From the NCBI RefSeq assembly GCF_011038795.1, contig NZ_JAAKDU010000001.1, positions 1 to 64,000 of the forward strand: a stretch of DNA of 64,000 nt, in the 5' to 3' direction. This DNA is from Streptococcus tangpeifui. GTDB lineage: Bacteria > Bacillota > Bacilli > Lactobacillales > Streptococcaceae. Of this stretch, positions 60,919 through 64,000 are shown piece by piece. The first letter of the stretch is position 1. Each line of letters opens with the position of its first letter. The notes under the pieces were generated by a model, which searched no databases, was not told the origin of the DNA, and saw only the letters and a list, made by a program, of their open reading frames with translations. The translations under genes and the position numbers were made by a program.

Positions 60919-61578
60919 ATGGAAAATCTGAACACGCAAAAACAAGGGCATTTGATTACCCTTGAGGGACCTGATGGGGCTGGTAAAACCAGCGTCTTAG
61001 AAAAATTGGTCCCCTTACTAGAAGCTCAAGGCTTTCAAGTGGTGACCACTCGGGAACCTGGTGGGGTAGCTATCGCTGAGAGTATTCGTCAGGTCATTTT
61101 GGATGTCAATAATACAGCCATGGATGAAAAGACAGAGCTCTTACTTTATATCGCAGCGCGGCGACAACATTTGGTTGAGAAAGTTCTGCCGGCTTTAGCT
61201 CAAGGCAAGTTGGTTCTGATTGACCGTTTTATTGATAGTTCAGTGGCCTACCAGGGCTATGGGAGAGGCCTGTCGGTTGCTGATATTGACTGGCTTAATA
61301 ATTATGCTATTGAAGAAACTAAACCAGAGTTAACCTTGCTTTTTGATCTGCCTTCAGAGGTTGGTTTGGCACGTATTGAGCAAGCTGAGGTTCGAGAAGT
61401 GAACCGTTTGGATTTGGAAAAGCTGGATCTGCATCAACGGGTGCGACAGGGGTATTTGGATTTGGCTCAGAGTCAGCCCGAGCGGATTAAGATTATTGAT
61501 GCTGCTCAAGACTTAGAAAAAGTAGTCGCTGATGCTTTAGCGACTATTCAGCTGGCACTTGCAAAGGATCGAGGATGA
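60919..61578 (+). CDS. tmk: Thymidylate kinase
   Basis: 219 residues. Phosphorylates dTMP to dTDP. P-loop [15 protein letters not shown] motif [14 protein letters not shown] and the LID region ([14 protein letters not shown]). It heads the tmk-holB-ricT-yabA-rsmI operon, in which each start overlaps or nearly overlaps the previous stop (four bases with holB). Confidence 0.97.
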   Translation: MENLNTQKQGHLITLEGPDGAGKTSVLEKLVPLLEAQGFQVVTTREPGGVAIAESIRQVILDVNNTAMDEKTELLLYIAARRQHLVEKVLPALAQGKLVLIDRFIDSSVAYQGYGRGLSVADIDWLNNYAIEETKPELTLLFDLPSEVGLARIEQAEVREVNRLDLEKLDLHQRVRQGYLDLAQSQPERIKIIDAAQDLEKVVADALATIQLALAKDRG

Positions 61579-62438
61579 CATTAGCTGATTTACAACCTAA
61601 GATTTTTCAAGAATTTCATCATATCCTGAAGACGGGCAGACTCAGCCATGCCTACCTTTTTTCGGGGAATTTTGGCAGCTATGAAATGGCTCTTTTTCTG
61701 GCTCAAAGTCAATTTTGTGAAAACTTGCAAGATAGTCTGCCCTGTGGACAATGTCGGGAGTGCCGTTTGATTGCTGAGCGGGATTTCTCAGATGTCAAGG
61801 TAATTGAGCCTCAGGGCAATGTCATCAAGACAGATACTATTCGCGAGCTCCTGCGTGATTTTACGCGGTCGGGTTTTGAAGGCAAGTCTCAGGTTTTCAT
61901 TATTCGAGATGCCGATAAAATGCACATTAATGCGGCCAACAGTCTCTTGAAATTTATTGAAGAACCTCAATCGTCTTCTTACATGATTCTTCTGACGTCA
62001 GACGAGAGCAAGGTCCTGCCAACAATCAAGAGTCGCTGTCAGATTTTTCGTTTTCCAAAGAATCAAGAGTATTTAAAAAATCGCTTGGAGCAAAATGGTC
62101 TTTTAAAAGCTAAGGCTAGCTTGATTGCCGCTGTGGCTGATGATGAAGCTTCAGCGTTAGCGTTGACAGAAATGACTAAATTTGACGACTTGTGTCGCAG
62201 TTTAGAAAAATTTATTGCTGGCTTAGATAAGGATCCTGACCAGTCTTTTTTGCAAGTGACACGTCTAGCTAGTTTAGTAACTGATAAAGCGGAGCAAGAT
62301 TTGGCTTTTAAACTCTTGCTGGTGATGCTGGGACGGACTCGGCAACCTCGTCAGGTTACTAAGGTTTATCAAGCTAGACAGATGTGGCTTAGTAATGTCA
62401 GTTTTCAAAATGTTTTAGAATATATGGTGTTAGAATGA
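61575..62438 (+). CDS. holB: DNA polymerase III subunit delta'
   Basis: 287 residues, a clamp-loader subunit. [18 protein letters not shown] occupies the P-loop position but lacks the Lys, as expected for the non-hydrolysing delta' subunit. Zinc cysteines lie in [39 protein letters not shown] carries the sensor region. The stop overlaps the ricT start. Confidence 0.95.
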   Translation: MTLADLQPKIFQEFHHILKTGRLSHAYLFSGNFGSYEMALFLAQSQFCENLQDSLPCGQCRECRLIAERDFSDVKVIEPQGNVIKTDTIRELLRDFTRSGFEGKSQVFIIRDADKMHINAANSLLKFIEEPQSSSYMILLTSDESKVLPTIKSRCQIFRFPKNQEYLKNRLEQNGLLKAKASLIAAVADDEASALALTEMTKFDDLCRSLEKFIAGLDKDPDQSFLQVTRLASLVTDKAEQDLAFKLLLVMLGRTRQPRQVTKVYQARQMWLSNVSFQNVLEYMVLE

Positions 62439-63235
62439 CAGAAGTAATAGGGGTAAAATATGAGGAAAATGATCTCATTTCCTATGTTTTGCCAGACCAA
62501 ACTTATGAAAAAAAAGATTTAGTGGTGGTTCGCTTGCGTAAGGGCAATCGTCTGGCTCAGGTGGTTCAGGCTAATATTGATTTAAAAGAAGCTGATCTGC
62601 CTGTTAAGATGGATCGGGTTCTAGGGCTGGCCCGGCAAGAGGATCTTGACCGCCATCAAGCTAATCGTCGTTATGCTCATGATAATATAGCGGCGGTTAA
62701 TCAGATGATTACCAAATGTCAATTAGATATGAAGCTCGTTAATATTGCCTTTCCTTTGGATCGCAGTCATGTCTTCATTTCCTTTACAGCTGAGCATCGG
62801 GTGGATTTCAGACAGTTGCTTAAGGATCTAGCTGCTCATTTCCGAGCACGGATTGAATTGCGGCAGATTAATACCCGTGAGGAAGCGAAAATCTTTGGCG
62901 GTCTGGGTCCTTGCGGCCGCCCCCTTTGCTGTTCCAGTTTCCTCGGTGATTTTCCGCCGGTTTCGATTAAGATGGTTAAGAATCAAGGCCTTTCTCTCAA
63001 TACTGGTAAGACAACTGGCCTTTGTGGTCGTTTGCTCTGTTGTCTCAGTTTTGAAGATGATTTTTACCGAGAAGCCAAGCAGAAATTTCCTGATTTCGGC
63101 AGCCCAGTAGAGACTGCTGAAGGTAGGGGGACTGTGGCAGGGATGGATGTCTTTGCTGAAACTGTTAAGGTTCGTTTTGAAGATCGGGCTAGCTTGTTGA
63201 CCTATAGTTTGGAGGAGATTAGCTTACATGGATAA
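62435..63235 (+). CDS. ricT: PSP1-domain protein RicT (YaaT)
   Basis: 266 residues with the PSP1 core and a cysteine-rich signature: GGLGPCGRPLCCSSFLGDF and TTGLCGRLLCCLSFEDDF. In Bacillus, RicT with RicA and RicF forms an Fe-S complex that supports RNase Y-dependent mRNA maturation, competence and sporulation. The cysteines needed for cluster binding are present. The 3' end overlaps yabA by eight bases. Confidence 0.94.
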   Translation: MTEVIGVKYEENDLISYVLPDQTYEKKDLVVVRLRKGNRLAQVVQANIDLKEADLPVKMDRVLGLARQEDLDRHQANRRYAHDNIAAVNQMITKCQLDMKLVNIAFPLDRSHVFISFTAEHRVDFRQLLKDLAAHFRARIELRQINTREEAKIFGGLGPCGRPLCCSSFLGDFPPVSIKMVKNQGLSLNTGKTTGLCGRLLCCLSFEDDFYREAKQKFPDFGSPVETAEGRGTVAGMDVFAETVKVRFEDRASLLTYSLEEISLHG

Positions 63236-63548
63236 AAATGAACTCTTTGCTGCCTTCGACGATGTTTCCAATAATTTGATGGAAAATTTTGCTCAGGTCG
63301 AATTGATGAAGAAGAAGATGCAGGAAATCATGGAGGAAAATTCCCAGCTGCGGTTGGAAAATGCCAAACTGCGGGAACGTCTATCTGATGTCGATGAGAA
63401 AATGCCTGCCAAATCTTTCAGTCAGGGCCGAGAAAATTTAGAGTCTATCTATGAGGATGGTTTTCATGTCTGCAACAATGATTATGGCAAACGCCGTGAT
63501 AATAACGAAGATTGTCTCTTTTGTATGGAATTATTGAACAGGGAGTAG
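63228..63548 (+). CDS. yabA: Replication initiation control protein YabA
   Basis: 106 residues. The N-terminal coiled coil (VSNNLMENFAQVELMKKKMQ onward) tetramerises, and the C-terminal zinc domain has GFHVCNNDYG and EDCLFC (HxC...CxxC). It binds DnaA and the DnaN clamp and limits re-initiation. Located in the tmk operon as in other firmicutes. Confidence 0.96.
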   Translation: MDKNELFAAFDDVSNNLMENFAQVELMKKKMQEIMEENSQLRLENAKLRERLSDVDEKMPAKSFSQGRENLESIYEDGFHVCNNDYGKRRDNNEDCLFCMELLNRE

Positions 63549-63551
63549 GGC

Positions 63552-64000
63552 ATGCAGCTGCAAAAATCTTTTAAGGGAGAAGAGGGGACAGGAAAGCTCT
63601 ACCTCGTGCCGACTCCAATCGGAAACTTGCAGGATATGACCTATCGCTCGGTAGAAATCCTCAAATCTGTTGATTTTATCTGTGCCGAGGATACTAGGAA
63701 TACTGGCCTTCTGCTCAAGCATTTTGAAATTGCTACCAAGCAGATTTCCTTCCATGAACACAATGCTTATGAGAAGATTCCGGCTCTCTTGAATTTGCTG
63801 TTGGCTGGGAAAAATTTAGCTCAAGTTTCCGATGCCGGTCTACCTAGCATTTCTGACCCAGGTCATGATTTGGTGCAAGCAGCTATTGAACAGGGGATTT
63901 CTGTGGTTGCCTTGCCGGGGGCTTCGGCTGGGATTACAGCCTTGATTGCCAGTGGTCTAGCTCCTCAGCCTCATGTCTTTTATGGTTTTTTACCGCGCAA
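63552..64000 (+). CDS. rsmI: 16S rRNA (cytidine1402-2'-O)-methyltransferase RsmI (3' partial)
   Basis: The first 149 residues are present and the gene runs off the window. LYLVPTPIGNLQDMTYRSVE is the tetrapyrrole-methylase-type start, then CAEDTRNTGLLLKHF, SDAGLPSISDPG and ALPGASAGITALIASG (SAM binding). It methylates C1402 in the ribosomal P site. The ATG is three bases after the yabA stop, with GGGAG as ribosome site, in the same operon. Confidence 0.95.
   Translation, partial: MQLQKSFKGEEGTGKLYLVPTPIGNLQDMTYRSVEILKSVDFICAEDTRNTGLLLKHFEIATKQISFHEHNAYEKIPALLNLLLAGKNLAQVSDAGLPSISDPGHDLVQAAIEQGISVVALPGASAGITALIASGLAPQPHVFYGFLPR

Noticed and set aside
1..64000. tRNA, rRNA, tmRNA, RNase P RNA or intact insertion sequences
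   Set aside because: No conserved TTCGANNC arms with CCA-type stems, rRNA blocks or transposase-like protein found on reading both strands. A covariance search would be more sensitive.

Overview
The window is chromosomal DNA from a low-GC Gram-positive coccus, almost certainly a Streptococcus of the mutans group. S. sobrinus, S. downei or S. criceti relatives are my best guess. This rests on an LPXTG wall protein, CodY and CtsR sites, ClpL, a large glucan-binding repeat protein with a streptococcal KxYKxGKxW-type signal, and gene runs I recognise from S. mutans: secA-DAHP synthase pair-acpS-alr-recG, codY-pncA-gatCAB, yqeG-yqeH-yhbY-nadD-yqeK-rsfS, activase-deoR-glycyl radical enzyme-fsa-gldA, and tmk-holB-ricT-yabA-rsmI. 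The species call is inference. No rRNA, tRNA, CRISPR array, prophage or intact transposase was seen.

Layout. 0-2.4 kb: 3' part of a collagen-like, wall-anchored protein in which Gly-X-Y blocks alternate with EF-hand-like loops. 2.8-12.2 kb: housekeeping block (secA, two DAHP synthases, acpS, alr, recG), with a highly structured 220-nt element after secA and a 50-aa membrane peptide gene before recG. 12.2-19.7 kb: a carboxymuconolactone decarboxylase-family gene facing its MerR regulator, asparaginase, a HAD/pyrophosphohydrolase fusion, a universal stress protein, an aminotransferase, codY and pncA. 19.7-25.3 kb: accessory insert with a TetR regulator, an ABC exporter and a TraX-like protein. 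25.4-28.6 kb: gatCAB. 28.8-35.4 kb: a methionine-synthase-like gene, then poorly characterised envelope genes, a dead short-chain dehydrogenase, a repeat graveyard and a lipoprotein esterase. 35.7-42.8 kb: the conserved yqeG-to-tmcAL ribosome/NAD/tRNA cluster, ending in a lone antitoxin. 42.8-48.5 kb: an AT-rich membrane protein, a TipAS-type MerR regulator and the glucan-binding protein. 48.5-52 kb: clpL under three CtsR boxes with a 39-aa upstream ORF, then an NmrA-like reductase. 52.1-58.4 kb: a glycyl-radical sugar pathway. 58.9-64 kb: yebC, a CBS/ACT protein and the tmk-holB-ricT-yabA-rsmI operon, cut by the window end.

Working together. The glycyl radical enzyme, its activase, the fructose-6-phosphate-aldolase-like enzyme and GldA look like one anaerobic route ending in reduction of a C3 ketone, controlled by the DeoR protein through a shared ATTACGAAC motif. 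Two MerR-type promoters with the diagnostic 19-bp spacer, a TetR operator, a CodY box, two cre sites and three CtsR boxes can be read directly from the sequence.

Most worth checking as possibly undescribed: (i) the modular A/B/C intergenic repeat, with three copies and stem-preserving changes; (ii) the multi-helix element between secA and the aro genes; (iii) the 50-aa membrane peptide whose upstream region carries 9-bp direct repeats at exact 21-bp spacing; (iv) the collagen/EF-hand architecture; (v) the glycyl-radical pathway; and (vi) the clpL upstream peptide.
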